From Desulfovibrionaceae bacterium (lineage in GTDB: Bacteria > Desulfobacterota > Desulfovibrionia > Desulfovibrionales > Desulfovibrionaceae), in NCBI GenBank assembly GCA_015709205.1, contig JACCQO010000013.1, forward strand, positions 27,719-91,718: a stretch of 64,000 nucleotides of DNA. The letters run 5' to 3'. The position numbers were made by a program, and so were the translations under genes. The notes under the pieces were generated by a model that saw only the letters and a list, made by a program, of their open reading frames with translations, did no database searches and was not told where the DNA came from. Shown piece by piece: positions 9,655 through 19,484 of the stretch. The stretch's first letter is position 1. Every line of letters starts with the position of its first letter.

Positions 9655-11091
9655 CTAGGCCACGGGCGGCGTGACGCCGTGGAAGAACAGCCAGGAGATG
9701 AACAGGCCGATCCAGATGATGAAGCCGAAGAGGCAGACGATGTACACCGCGGCCAGCTTGCCGATGCCTTCGGCCCAGAGCTTCTTGAAGTTGGCGATCA
9801 CGCCGATGGTGAAGAAGGTCAGCACGAAGAAGATGCCGCGGAAGATGCCCGTGCCGGAGATGGCGGCCTTGCCGACCTTGACCAGGTCCGGATGCAGGGC
9901 GCAGACGATGAGCATGATGATGAACGTGAGCACGTAGCCGAGCACGAAGCGCGGGAAGCGGTCCAGGATCTCGCCCATGCGCATGCGCTGGCCGGGCTTG
10001 GAATCGATGAACGTGCACCACACGGCCGCGAGCACGAAGGCCCAGATGCCGATGAACACGTCGATGAAGATCTTGATCGTGGTCGCGGCCATGGTGATCC
10101 AGCCGCTCTGGTACTGGATGCCGGTCTCGGCCACGGTCTTGGCCCGGATCAGCGCGTCCGTGATCGCGCCGGAGGCGATGGCGCCGCCGTCGCTCTTGAC
10201 CGCCAGGCCCATCCAGGCGCCGGCGACCATGGGTTCCTTCCACAGGCCCCACTGCGCGCCGAAGGGCAGGATGAGCATCTCGATGCAGGTGAACACGACC
10301 ACCAGCGAGGAGACCATGATCGGCACGATGGGCCGGGAGCGGATCGCGCCGCCCGTGGCGATGGCCGCGGACACGCCGCAGATGGAGATGCCCGAGGCCA
10401 GGGGCGCGGACCATTCGCGGCTGAACTTGAAGTACTTGCGGGCCACGTAATAGACCAGGGCCCAGTAGATCAGGTAGGCCTCGACGATGGCGCACAGCCC
10501 CCGGAAGATGACCGAGGAGGCCAGGCCCAGGGCGTCCACGGCCTTGACGCCGAGCTCGGCGCCCAGGATGACGATGGCGATCTTGATGTACAGCTCGGGG
10601 CGCAGGGCCTCCTTCATCTCCTCGGCCAGGCCGGGCATGAAGTTGCCGATGAAGATGCCCGCGAGCAGGGCCACGATGAAGCCCGCCTCGCCCGTGAGCC
10701 CCATGGCCCAGGTCAGGTGGAACTTCTCCAGCTGGTTGGGGGTGGCGGCGATGGTCGCGTAGTGGCCGGCCGCCCAGCAGAGCATGCTGATGAAGAACAC
10801 GATGGCGAAGGACTTGATGAACCTGGGCACGTCGGTGCTCAGGTACTTCAGGCCCAGGGACAGGAACGCCGTGATGAACACGAAGGTCAGCAACAGGGAC
10901 GCGATGCCCGGCAATCCGGCGTATTTTTCCGAGACCGGGGCGAAGATGCTGCCCGCGCTGGTCCAGACCTTGGTCGCCACGGCCCAGCCCAGGACGTCCG
11001 TCCCGGCGAAGTTGAACATTCCGAGAATGAACAGGAACAGCCCGAGAATCAGGGCGAGCTTGTCCTCTGTCAGCCACCTCTTTTCTGCCAT
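9655..11091 (-). CDS. YeiH/UPF0324-family putative sulfate (anion) export transporter
   Basis: A 478-residue inner-membrane protein with about 12 hydrophobic segments. It has the family signature regions GEAGFIVALLAGIFIGN, IAIVILGAELGVKAVDALG and SGISICGVSAAIATGGAI. The family is annotated as putative sulfate exporter; experimental substrate evidence is thin. At 478 residues it is longer than the ~350-residue E. coli YeiH. The ATG at 11091 follows GGAGGAGGCTCAA. A near-consensus sigma-54 promoter lies ~140 bases upstream, and the divergent gene pair encodes a kinase and sigma-54 regulator, so this is probably their target. A 56-residue membrane protein follows directly. A link to sulfur oxyanion balance fits the likely host. 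Confidence 0.85.
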   Translation of the reverse strand: MAEKRWLTEDKLALILGLFLFILGMFNFAGTDVLGWAVATKVWTSAGSIFAPVSEKYAGLPGIASLLLTFVFITAFLSLGLKYLSTDVPRFIKSFAIVFFISMLCWAAGHYATIAATPNQLEKFHLTWAMGLTGEAGFIVALLAGIFIGNFMPGLAEEMKEALRPELYIKIAIVILGAELGVKAVDALGLASSVIFRGLCAIVEAYLIYWALVYYVARKYFKFSREWSAPLASGISICGVSAAIATGGAIRSRPIVPIMVSSLVVVFTCIEMLILPFGAQWGLWKEPMVAGAWMGLAVKSDGGAIASGAITDALIRAKTVAETGIQYQSGWITMAATTIKIFIDVFIGIWAFVLAAVWCTFIDSKPGQRMRMGEILDRFPRFVLGYVLTFIIMLIVCALHPDLVKVGKAAISGTGIFRGIFFVLTFFTIGVIANFKKLWAEGIGKLAAVYIVCLFGFIIWIGLFISWLFFHGVTPPVA

Positions 11092-11463
11092 TTGAGCCTC
11101 CTCCTTACCACTTGTTCCGGGGCGACGGGATGTTGCGGCGGCCGCCCCCGGCGCGCCTCGCCCCTCCGTCCGAACCGCGCGGGCGCAGCCGCCCGCCATC
11201 CCGGAGCTTCCCGCCGGGACTGAAGGGCGATAGCAAGGAGGATGCCACTTGAATGTTGTCTGTAACATACTGAAATAGCGAATAAAATGTATGCCGTCCC
11301 GGCCTGCTCCTGCTAACTCGAGTTTGCATGCCGCATCCTGTCGAACGCAGGGGGTGCATCCGGCCGTTGCCACCCCGGGGCGGCGGATGTATGCTGCCGC
11401 GGAACGCCGGGATGCCGGGCCTGCGGGCCGGGAATCCCGGGACCCCGGAACAAGGGAGGCCTC
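11092..11463. other. Divergent promoter region of exporter and heme-sensor kinase
   Basis: About 370 bases without a gene. It holds the sigma-54 element at 11232-11247 (minus strand), an imperfect inverted repeat ATGTT-N6-AACAT at 11253-11268, and the GGGAGG ribosome binding site for the kinase GTG start at the right end. Confidence 0.6.
11232..11247 (-). promoter_or_regulatory. Sigma-54 (-24/-12) promoter of the exporter gene
   Basis: The minus strand reads TGGCAT-CCTCC-TTGCT, matching the consensus TGGCAC-N5-TTGCW at all but one position with exact GG-N10-GC spacing. It predicts a start near 11221 and a leader of ~130 bases to the exporter ATG. The sigma-54 regulator at 14056 is encoded on the divergent transcript. 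Confidence 0.7.
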
Positions 11464-14055
11464 GTGCGTCGATTGCTGCCCCATTCCCTGCAGGGCAAGT
11501 TCCTCTGCGGGCTGGTCCTGCTCATGGTCGGCCTGGTGGTGTTCTTCGGCGTGGCCCTGCACATGCACCTGGAACGCCTCATGGAGGGCGCGGCGCGCGA
11601 AAAGGCCGCCCTGGTCCTGGCCCAGGTGGAGGCCATGCAGCACTACGTGCGCGAGACGCTGCGGCCGACCATGTACCACGTCCTGCCCGACGACCAGTTC
11701 GTGCTCGAGGCCATGAGCACCTCCTACGTGACGCGGGCGGTGATGAGCGACCCGAACCTGGACCACGAGGGGTTCGTGTACCGCCGCGTGGCCGAGGGCG
11801 CGCGCAACGAGCGCTCCGAGGCCAACGCCATGGAGCGCGACTTCATCCGCTACTTCCGGGAGCATCCCGAGCGCGAGCACCTGGAGCGCATCGCCGAGGT
11901 GGACGGCGAGCGCAACTTCCTCGCCGTGTACGCGCAGCGCTTCGACGAGACCTGCATGCACTGCCACGGCGACCCGGCCGCCGCGCCGCGCGAGCTCATC
12001 GCCCGCTACGGGGCCGAGCGCGGCTTCGGCCACGTGGTCGGCGGCCTGGCGGGCATCGACGTGGTCCGGCTGACGATCCAGCCCAACCTGGGCAGCGTGC
12101 GCGACGCGACCTTTTCCTTTGCCCTGTTCTTCGCCGCGGGCGTGCTGGTGCTCTTTCTCTTCATCCAGGGCTTTTTCCAGCGGCTGGTGGTGCACAGCCT
12201 GCGCCGCGTCACCGGGGTCATGCAGCGGCTCTTTCCGGACGAGGCCCCGGGCGAGGCCGATGCGGCCGTGAGCCACGACGACGACGAGATCGAGGGCATC
12301 CTGCACGGCTTCGAGGTCTTTGCCGAGCATTTGCGGCAGGCCCGCCAGGACCTCCGGGACTACGCCGCGACCCTGGAGGAGAAGGTGGCCGGGCGCACGG
12401 TGGAGCTGACCCGGCTGGCCGACGAGCGGCGCGCGGACGTGGCCCTGTTCGTCTCCCTGCTCAACAGCCTCAACGAAAGCCAGGGCAAGCGGGAGCTGCT
12501 GCGCGCGGCCCTGCGGCTCATCGCCACGCGCTTCGGCGCGACGCGCGCGGTGTACATCTGCCTGCTGGCGGCCTCGGACTACGCGGTCTGGCCCGACCCG
12601 GCCGACGCGCCGGAGCTGCCCCGGGACTGGCACGAACTGGTGGCCGCCGGGGAGCCGCGCCTGACCTCGCGCGCCTGGTACGTTCCGGTGCAGACCACGG
12701 GCACGGGCCGGGGGCTGCTCTGCCTCCATTGGGACGCGGAGCAGCGGAGCACCGGGCGCATGACCGATCTGGCCCGGGCCATCGGCCAGCAGCTGGGCAT
12801 CGCCATGGAGAACCTGGAGGCCCTGGACGGGCTGTTGCGCCAGAACGCCATGCTTTCCTCCATCTTCGAGGGCATCGCGGATCCGCTGCTGCTGCTGGAC
12901 GCGGGCGGGGCCGTGCTCCTGGCCAACACCCCGGCGCGCGAACTGGCCGCGGGTCTGGCCGCGAGCCTGACTGCGGGCCCGACTGGGGGCCCGACTGCGG
13001 GCCCGACTGCGGGCCCGACTGCGGGCCCGACTGCGGGACGGTCCCGGGGGCCGGACGCCGGTCCGGAGGCCGCTGGCTTCGACCCGCTGCTGGCGCGCAT
13101 GAGCGCCGCGGCCGGGAGCGGGGACTGCGGCGAGTTCGAGCTGGACGACGGGCGCGTCTTCGCGGTCAACTTCTATGCCCTCGGGGACTCCGGCGACCGG
13201 CGGCGCGTGGCCGGGCTGCGCGACATCACCATCGAGCGGCGCATGGAGGGCCAGATGCTGCGCAACGAGCGGCTGGTGGCCGTGGGCCAGCTGGCCGCCG
13301 GGCTGGCGCACGAGATCAACAACCCCCTGGGCGTGATCCAGTGCTACGCCGAACTGCTGCAGCAGGCCCAGCCGGACGGGCAGGCCCAGGACGACCTGGG
13401 CGTGATCCTGCGCCACGTGGTCCAGGCCCGGCGCGTGGTCCGCGACCTGCTCGACTTCGCCCGGCCCCGGCCCGCGACCTCCGGCCCCAGCGACCTGGGC
13501 GCGGTGGTCGCGGCCACGGTGGAGATCCTCCAGGCCCGGGCCCGGGCGGCCAGGGCGGCGCTGACGCTGCGCGTGGCCCCGGGCGTGCCCCGGGTGCGCG
13601 CCGGGGCCGACGTGCTGGAGCACATCCTCACCAATCTGGTGATGAACGCCCTGGACGCCGTGGACCGCCAGGAGGGCGCGGGCGGCCGGGCCGGAGAGGT
13701 GCGCGTGGAGGTGGGCCTGGCCGGTGGCGGCGGGGGCGGTGCGTACGCGCTGCTGACCGTGGCCGACAACGGCCCGGGCATCCTGCCCGAGCACCTCAAT
13801 CGCGTCTTCGACCCCTTCTTCACCACCAAGGAGGTGGGCAAGGGCACGGGGCTGGGGCTCTCGGTGATCTACGGGCTGACCCGGGAGCTGGGCGGCGGCA
13901 TCGAGGTGGAGAACCTGCCGGACGGCGGCGCGGCGTTCCGCGTGCGGTTGCCCCTGGCCGACGTGACCGGGGCCGAAACCGGGGCCGAAACCGGGGCCGA
14001 AACCGGGGCCGAAACGGAGGCCGAAACCGGGCCCGAAACCGGGCTGGGAGGATAG
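11464..14055 (+). CDS. Membrane histidine kinase with c-type heme-binding DUF3365 (Tll0287-like) sensor domain
   Basis: An 863-residue sensor kinase starting at GTG (GGGAGG four bases upstream). Membrane helix 1 (about 10-32) and helix 2 (about 217-238) flank a periplasmic domain that ends in CMHCHGDP (Cys164, Cys167, His168), a covalent heme c site as in the DUF3365 family. After the membrane come a HAMP-like linker, a GAF-like region (430-590), a PAS-like segment, HisKA (AGLAHEINNPLGVIQCY) and HATPase_c (FDPFFTTKEVGKGTGLGLS). Two Thr/Gly-rich tracts are built from 12-base repeats: about residues 503-526 (TAGP units) and the C-terminus (TGAE units). The regulator gene starts at the base after the stop. 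Heme suggests a redox or gas signal. Confidence 0.93.
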   Translation: MRRLLPHSLQGKFLCGLVLLMVGLVVFFGVALHMHLERLMEGAAREKAALVLAQVEAMQHYVRETLRPTMYHVLPDDQFVLEAMSTSYVTRAVMSDPNLDHEGFVYRRVAEGARNERSEANAMERDFIRYFREHPEREHLERIAEVDGERNFLAVYAQRFDETCMHCHGDPAAAPRELIARYGAERGFGHVVGGLAGIDVVRLTIQPNLGSVRDATFSFALFFAAGVLVLFLFIQGFFQRLVVHSLRRVTGVMQRLFPDEAPGEADAAVSHDDDEIEGILHGFEVFAEHLRQARQDLRDYAATLEEKVAGRTVELTRLADERRADVALFVSLLNSLNESQGKRELLRAALRLIATRFGATRAVYICLLAASDYAVWPDPADAPELPRDWHELVAAGEPRLTSRAWYVPVQTTGTGRGLLCLHWDAEQRSTGRMTDLARAIGQQLGIAMENLEALDGLLRQNAMLSSIFEGIADPLLLLDAGGAVLLANTPARELAAGLAASLTAGPTGGPTAGPTAGPTAGPTAGRSRGPDAGPEAAGFDPLLARMSAAAGSGDCGEFELDDGRVFAVNFYALGDSGDRRRVAGLRDITIERRMEGQMLRNERLVAVGQLAAGLAHEINNPLGVIQCYAELLQQAQPDGQAQDDLGVILRHVVQARRVVRDLLDFARPRPATSGPSDLGAVVAATVEILQARARAARAALTLRVAPGVPRVRAGADVLEHILTNLVMNALDAVDRQEGAGGRAGEVRVEVGLAGGGGGGAYALLTVADNGPGILPEHLNRVFDPFFTTKEVGKGTGLGLSVIYGLTRELGGGIEVENLPDGGAAFRVRLPLADVTGAETGAETGAETGAETEAETGPETGLGG
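12970..13041 (+). repeat. 12-bp tandem repeat within kinase gene (TAGP units)
   Basis: Six consecutive copies of ACTGCGGGCCCG, the second with one change and the last degenerate. Each unit encodes Thr-Ala-Gly-Pro, giving a flexible linker inside the PAS-like region. Copy-number change would keep the frame and alter linker length by four residues per unit. Confidence 0.9.
13966..14037 (+). repeat. 12-bp tandem repeat at kinase C-terminus (TGAE units)
   Basis: Six copies of ACCGGGGCCGAA, the first four identical and the last two diverged, encoding Thr-Gly-Ala-Glu units just before the stop codon. The unit sequence is unrelated to the other 12-bp array in the same gene. Confidence 0.9.
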
Positions 14056-15483
<1,428 letters not shown>

Positions 15484-15518
15484 GGGGCTGGGGCACGCCG
15501 CAAGCCGGGGAGGACATC

Positions 15519-16211
15519 ATGCAGGACGCCGGGTTCCAACGACTTCTCGAAACGCTGCGCCAGGACGCCAACCTGCGCCGCGCCTCCGACGCCGCGCTGG
15601 CCGAGCTGGCGCGCAGCGCCGAGCGGCTGGAGTTCGAGGCCGGGGAATACGTCTTCGAGACGGGCCAGGCCGCGAGCCGCTACCATCTCGTGGAGAGCGG
15701 ACGCGTGGTGCTCGCGCGCCAGACGCCCTCGGGCAAGGTCTTCACCTACCGCATCGCCGTGCGCGGCACGCCGCTGAACGCCGTGGCCTGCTTTCGCGAG
15801 CGCGAGCGCTTCTTCTCCGCGCGCGTGGCGGAAAGGGCCGTGGTCGTCGCCATCCCCTGCCGGGTGTTCCGGGACTGGGTGTCGGCCAATCCGGAGGTGG
15901 CCATCGGCATCCTCAACACCATGGGCGACCTGCTCGACGGGGCCTACACGCGGATCCTGGACCTCATCGACGAGAGCGTGGAGACGCGCATCCTCAACGC
16001 CCTGAGCATGCTCTCCTCGCGCATCGGCCCGGACCTGCCCCTGACCAACGCGGACGTGGCCGAACTCGTGGGCGCGTCGCGCGAGACCGCGGCGCGCGTC
16101 GTCTCCCGCCTGCAGGAGCGCGGGCTCGTGGGCAAATCGCGCGGGGCCATCCGCATCCTGGACAAGGACCGGCTCGACGCATCGGCCACCAGCCCCTTCT
16201 TCATTCTCTGA
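15519..16211 (+). CDS. Crp/Fnr-family transcriptional regulator
   Basis: A 230-residue regulator. The N-terminal cyclic-nucleotide-binding-like beta barrel (about 20-135) includes FEAGEYVFETGQAASRYHLVESGRV. A dimerisation helix follows, then a winged helix with TNADVAELVGASRETAARVVSRLQERGLV, the typical Crp recognition helix. No N-terminal Cys cluster is present, so it is not an oxygen-sensing Fnr with an Fe-S cluster. The cAMP-contact residues are not evident, so the effector is open (heme, NO, cyclic nucleotide or other). ATG at 15519 follows GGGGAGGACATC. It lies 35 bases after the two-component regulator and may be co-transcribed with it. Confidence 0.9.
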   Translation: MQDAGFQRLLETLRQDANLRRASDAALAELARSAERLEFEAGEYVFETGQAASRYHLVESGRVVLARQTPSGKVFTYRIAVRGTPLNAVACFRERERFFSARVAERAVVVAIPCRVFRDWVSANPEVAIGILNTMGDLLDGAYTRILDLIDESVETRILNALSMLSSRIGPDLPLTNADVAELVGASRETAARVVSRLQERGLVGKSRGAIRILDKDRLDASATSPFFIL

Positions 16212-16355
16212 GCGGCAGCCGCGCTCCTGCGGCGGAACGGGCCGACGTGGCCGCTCAGTGACGCGGATCATTGTTCCCGTCCGGCTTCCCGGATACACAT
16301 GCCGTCGGGTGCCGCGCGCGGCGCGCCCGCAATCGTCACGGCAGCCAAGGAGTTC

Positions 16356-16676
16356 ATGGTGCAGGGATATCTCGTCACCTTCTTCACCCAGCAGAACCGC
16401 ACGCACGAGGACATGCCCCTGGCGCGCTGGATCATCGAGGCGGCCAGGCGGCTCGGCGTGCGCGGGGCCACGCTTTTTTCCGGCCGGGAGGGGTTCGGCC
16501 ACGACGGGCGCTTTCATTCCGAGAACTATTTCGATCTCGGGGACGCCCCGGTGCAGGTCGCCATGGCCCTCACGGCCGAGGAGTGCGACGCGCTGCTGGC
16601 CCGCCTTGCGCAGCAAGGGCTGCGCGTCTTCTACACCAAGTCCGCGATCGAATTCGGCTTCACCACGGAACGCTGA
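16356..16676 (+). CDS. DUF190 (PII-like) family protein
   Basis: A 106-residue protein with the DUF190 pattern VTFFTQQNRTHEDMPLARWI, GVRGATLFSGREGFGHDGRFHSENYF and VFYTKSAIEFG. DUF190 proteins have a ferredoxin-like fold resembling PII signalling proteins and often lie beside ion channels such as CrcB; the function is unproven. I chose ATG 16356 (GGAG upstream) because the product then has the usual family length and starts at the first beta strand. The upstream in-frame ATG at 16299 would add 19 atypical residues. I saw no fluoride riboswitch motif upstream. The next gene is a DUF554 membrane protein. Confidence 0.88.
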   Translation: MVQGYLVTFFTQQNRTHEDMPLARWIIEAARRLGVRGATLFSGREGFGHDGRFHSENYFDLGDAPVQVAMALTAEECDALLARLAQQGLRVFYTKSAIEFGFTTER

Positions 16677-16807
16677 CCCGGACGTGCTCCGGTGGGCGGG
16701 GTTCGGCGGCGCGCGGCCGCCGGCCCGTCTCGTCGCGCGTCCCCGCGTCCGGCGCGCAGGGCCCGCGGCCCGCGCGAAAACCACCATCAAGCAATGAAGG
16801 AAGAAGT

Positions 16808-17521
16808 ATGATAGGCCCTTATGTCAACGGGGCGGCGCTGCTCGCGGGCACCCTGGCGGGCGTGCTCATCGGCCCGCGCCTGGGCGCCAACGTGCGCCAG
16901 CGCATGCCCATGGTCTTCGGCTGTTCGTCCATGGGCCTCGGCGTGGTCATGATCGTCAAGGTCAAGTTTCTCGCGCCCGTGGTCCTGGCCCTGGTGCTGG
17001 GCACGCTGCTCGGGGAACTGGTCCGGCTGGAGTCGTTGATCCAGAAGGCGGCGGGCAGGGCCCGCCGCTGGGTGGAGAAGCTCACGCGCCCGGCCGCCGC
17101 CATGGACCAGGAGGAGTTCCTGGACAAGTTCGTGGCCCTGCTGGTGCTCTTCTGCATGAGCGGCACGGGCGTCTACGGCTCCATGAGCGAGGGCATGACC
17201 GGCGATCCCACGCTGCTGGTGGTCAAGGCGATCCTGGATTTCTTCACCGCGCCCATCTTCGCTTCGACCATGGGCCTGACCATCGGCCTTCTGGTGGTGC
17301 CCCAGTTCGCGGTCCAGGCCCTGCTCTTTCTCGCGGCCGCGCTGATCCTGCCCCTGACGACCCCGGACATGCTCGCGGACTTCTCGGCCTGCGGCGGCCT
17401 GATCATGCTCGCCACGGGCTTTCGCATCTGCGGCATCAAGCCGTTCCCGGTCGCGAGCATGATTCCGGCCCTGCTCCTGGTCATGCCCCTGTCCTGGCTC
17501 TGGGCGGCCTTCCTGGGCTGA
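16808..17521 (+). CDS. DUF554 family membrane protein (YqgA/YdfK-like)
   Basis: A 237-residue integral membrane protein with about seven hydrophobic segments. It shows the DUF554 hallmarks: GPYVNGAALLAGTLAGVLIG at the N-terminus, ALVLGTLLGELVRLE, FVALLVLFCMSGTGVYGSM and GGLIMLATGFRICGIK. It starts at ATG 16808 after AAGGAAGAAG. The family is widespread and uncharacterised, possibly a transporter. It lies 131 bases after the DUF190 gene on the same strand and is followed by a very strong hairpin, so it is probably the last gene of its transcript. Confidence 0.9.
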   Translation: MIGPYVNGAALLAGTLAGVLIGPRLGANVRQRMPMVFGCSSMGLGVVMIVKVKFLAPVVLALVLGTLLGELVRLESLIQKAAGRARRWVEKLTRPAAAMDQEEFLDKFVALLVLFCMSGTGVYGSMSEGMTGDPTLLVVKAILDFFTAPIFASTMGLTIGLLVVPQFAVQALLFLAAALILPLTTPDMLADFSACGGLIMLATGFRICGIKPFPVASMIPALLLVMPLSWLWAAFLG

Positions 17522-17576
17522 GCCGGGCTCCGGGCGCCCCTCGGCACGGGGCCCGGGGCGGCGCCATGGAGTTCGT

Positions 17577-17622
17577 CGCATGAAGAGGCCCCTGGACGCA
17601 GGTCCAGGGGCCTCTTCATGCG
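17577..17622. terminator. 21-bp perfect hairpin after the DUF554 gene
   Basis: A 21-base stem (17577-17597 with 17602-17622) with a 4-base GCAG loop and a core of GAGGCCCCTGGAC. No T-run follows, so a strong transcription stop or transcript 3' end is inferred from the length of the stem and its position ~55 bases after the stop codon. Confidence 0.65.
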
Positions 17623-17715
17623 GGCCGTCGCCGTGGAGCCGCCTGCATTGCCTTGCCCGGCGTTCCTGCAGATTCCGCCCCGCGCGGCCGGATCAGGCCC
17701 GCGTCCCCCCTCCGC

Positions 17716-17725
17716 TGATATATCA
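17716..17725. promoter_or_regulatory. Palindrome TGATATATCA, copy 1
   Basis: A perfect 10-base palindrome ~365 bases upstream of the MFS gene. The same 10 bases occur at 25784-25793 upstream of a GntR-family gene. Both lie in non-coding DNA of the same catabolic region, so a shared regulator is possible but unproven. Confidence 0.3.
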
Positions 17726-18090
17726 CATGGCAGCCCTGTCCCGGTACTTGGCTGATTCTGCGCGCTATTGCGGCGAAAGCTCCCTGCAATATCAATCAAC
17801 TCGCCGTGATGTTATAGTTTTTTTGTTGACCCGCCATACGAAACATGGTCGAGACGAACACTGACAGCAAAATGTGGGTGTCTCGACGATGCTGCGCTCC
17901 GCATGCAGCCGTCCGGCTCGCTCCAACGTCCTTTTCAGCGGAAAAGCGCGCCAACCTGGCTGCTTTTTTTGCGTCACGACGCAAGAACACAAGGAACTGC
18001 CGATCCTTGGGCGGATATTTCGTAGACGAATGCCCGCGCACTGCGCGTGCAGGAATCGATACGCAACAAGTAATGGAAAGGTGTGTAAAA

Positions 18091-19383
18091 ATGAGTACCG
18101 GGAAAAGCTTTTGGGGGACGGTGGAAAAGTACAGATGGGTCGTTTGGCTGATCCTTGTGGCATCCTACATGGTCAGCTTCTTTCACAGGGTTTCCGTGTC
18201 GGTCGTGAAGGAAACCATCATGGGCGGGTTCGGGCTGACGGCCACCGAGTTCGGGCTGATGGCCTCCATGTATTTCTACGCCTATTGCATCGCCCAGATC
18301 CCCGTGGGCCTGCTCGCGGATTCCGTGGGCGTGCGCGTCACCGCCAGCGCGGCGCTGCTGATCGCTTCGGCCGGCACCTTTCTGTTCGGCGTGGCGGACT
18401 CGCCGCTCATGCTCTTCGTGGGCCGGTTCATCGTGGGCCTCGGCGTGGCCGCCAGCTTCGTCTGCGTCATGAAGATCCAGTCCCAGTGGTTCAAGGAGCG
18501 GGAGTTCAGCACCCTGTCCGGCACCTGCCTGTTCCTGGGCAACGTCGGCAGCCTTTCGGCGCAGACGCCCTTCGCCCTGCTGGTCGCCTGGCTTTCCTTC
18601 CGGGGCGCGTTCTATTCCATCAGCCTCGCCACCTTCCTGCTGGCGATCCTGTGCTTCTGGCTGGTGCGCAACAAGCCGCAGGACAAGGGCTTCGCGCCCG
18701 TCGCGCCGGTTCCGTCCGCACAGGAACCGGCCGTGGGCCTGAAGCAGTCCCTGCTCACGGCCGTGACCACGAAGCAACTTATGATCCTGAACGTTTTCTA
18801 CTTCTTCGCGGTGCCGCAGCTTTTGAGCTTCAGCGGGGCCTGGAGCATCGCCTACGTCCGCGACATCTACGGGCTCAGCCTCACGGCCTCGTCCAACCTG
18901 GCTTCCTGCCAGCTCGTGGGCTTCATGCTCGGCAGCATCGTGATCGGCTACTATTCCGATAGATTGGGCAAGCGCAAGCCGTTCCTGATCTACCCCGGCA
19001 TCGTCGTGGCCCTGCTCTGGTGTTTCCTGGCCGTGGCCGGGGGCCCGGCGTTGCCGCCGTACGCCTACGCGGCCTGCCTGGCGGGCATCGGCTTTTGCTC
19101 CGGCCAGTTCGGTGTGATGATGACCACCTGCAAGGAATCCGGCCCCAGCGAATGCACGGGCACGGCCATTGCCGTGCTCAATACCTTCGGATTCCTGGGC
19201 ATCGCCCTGGCCACGCCCCTCTACGGGCGCATCCTCGACGCCTTCATCGACGCGGCGCCCGCGGTGCAGCACCACTACGCCACCATCTTCATGGCGGCCA
19301 TCACGGTCGTGTCCGTGCTGCTGAGTCTGGGCATCAAGGAGACGGACGGAAGGAACATCTTCCAGGCGAAGACCGCACGCTGA
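18091..19383 (+). CDS. Major facilitator superfamily transporter
   Basis: A 430-residue permease with 12 predicted membrane spans and a hydrophilic middle loop (about 200-225). The loop after span 2 reads GLLADSVGVRVT and that after span 8 GYYSDRLGKRKP, both matching the MFS motif G-x3-D-x2-G-x-R/K. The start at ATG 18091 (GGAAAGG upstream) gives a short cytoplasmic N-terminus; upstream in-frame ATGs add a non-membrane extension. It resembles anion:cation symporters for organic acids or sugar acids. A sugar-acid-type dehydratase and a TRAP transporter lie just beyond the convergent GntR gene, so a related substrate is plausible but inferred from location only. Confidence 0.88.
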   Translation: MSTGKSFWGTVEKYRWVVWLILVASYMVSFFHRVSVSVVKETIMGGFGLTATEFGLMASMYFYAYCIAQIPVGLLADSVGVRVTASAALLIASAGTFLFGVADSPLMLFVGRFIVGLGVAASFVCVMKIQSQWFKEREFSTLSGTCLFLGNVGSLSAQTPFALLVAWLSFRGAFYSISLATFLLAILCFWLVRNKPQDKGFAPVAPVPSAQEPAVGLKQSLLTAVTTKQLMILNVFYFFAVPQLLSFSGAWSIAYVRDIYGLSLTASSNLASCQLVGFMLGSIVIGYYSDRLGKRKPFLIYPGIVVALLWCFLAVAGGPALPPYAYAACLAGIGFCSGQFGVMMTTCKESGPSECTGTAIAVLNTFGFLGIALATPLYGRILDAFIDAAPAVQHHYATIFMAAITVVSVLLSLGIKETDGRNIFQAKTAR

Positions 19384-19392
19384 CTTCAAATT

Positions 19393-19453
19393 CTCGGCCG
19401 GCCGCTCTTGCCTCGATTCCCTCCCCAATCGAGCGCAAGGGTGGCCGGCCGAG
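19393..19453. terminator. Long segmented hairpin between convergent genes
   Basis: Outer arms CTCGGCCGGCC and GGCCGGCCGAG enclose further matching segments CTTGC/GCAAG and CTCGATT/AATCGAG around an 8-base loop. It sits between the MFS stop and the GntR stop and likely ends both transcripts. Confidence 0.65.
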
Positions 19454-19484
19454 CTCCTTTTCGGCCCCAAAAGGGCGCGGGGCG

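Larger units (their letters stand above)
17522..18090. other. Intergenic region upstream of the MFS transporter
   Basis: About 570 bases without a supportable gene. It contains the long hairpin at 17577-17622, the palindrome TGATATATCA at 17716-17725 and a small hairpin TTGCGT/ACGCAA at 17969-17984. The ribosome binding site GGAAAGG is just before 18091. Confidence 0.5.

Noticed and set aside
12970-13041. CRISPR-like repeat array
   Set aside because: The repeats are contiguous 12-base coding units with no spacers. No CRISPR array or cas gene was seen anywhere in the window.
16212-16355. Possible fluoride riboswitch before the DUF190 gene
   Set aside because: Checked because DUF190 often neighbours CrcB, but no riboswitch core motif and no crcB gene were found.
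17957-17973. TGGC...TTTGCG resembling a sigma-54 promoter before the MFS gene
   Set aside because: Spacing between GG and GC is 11 bases rather than 10, and the -24 half is weak.
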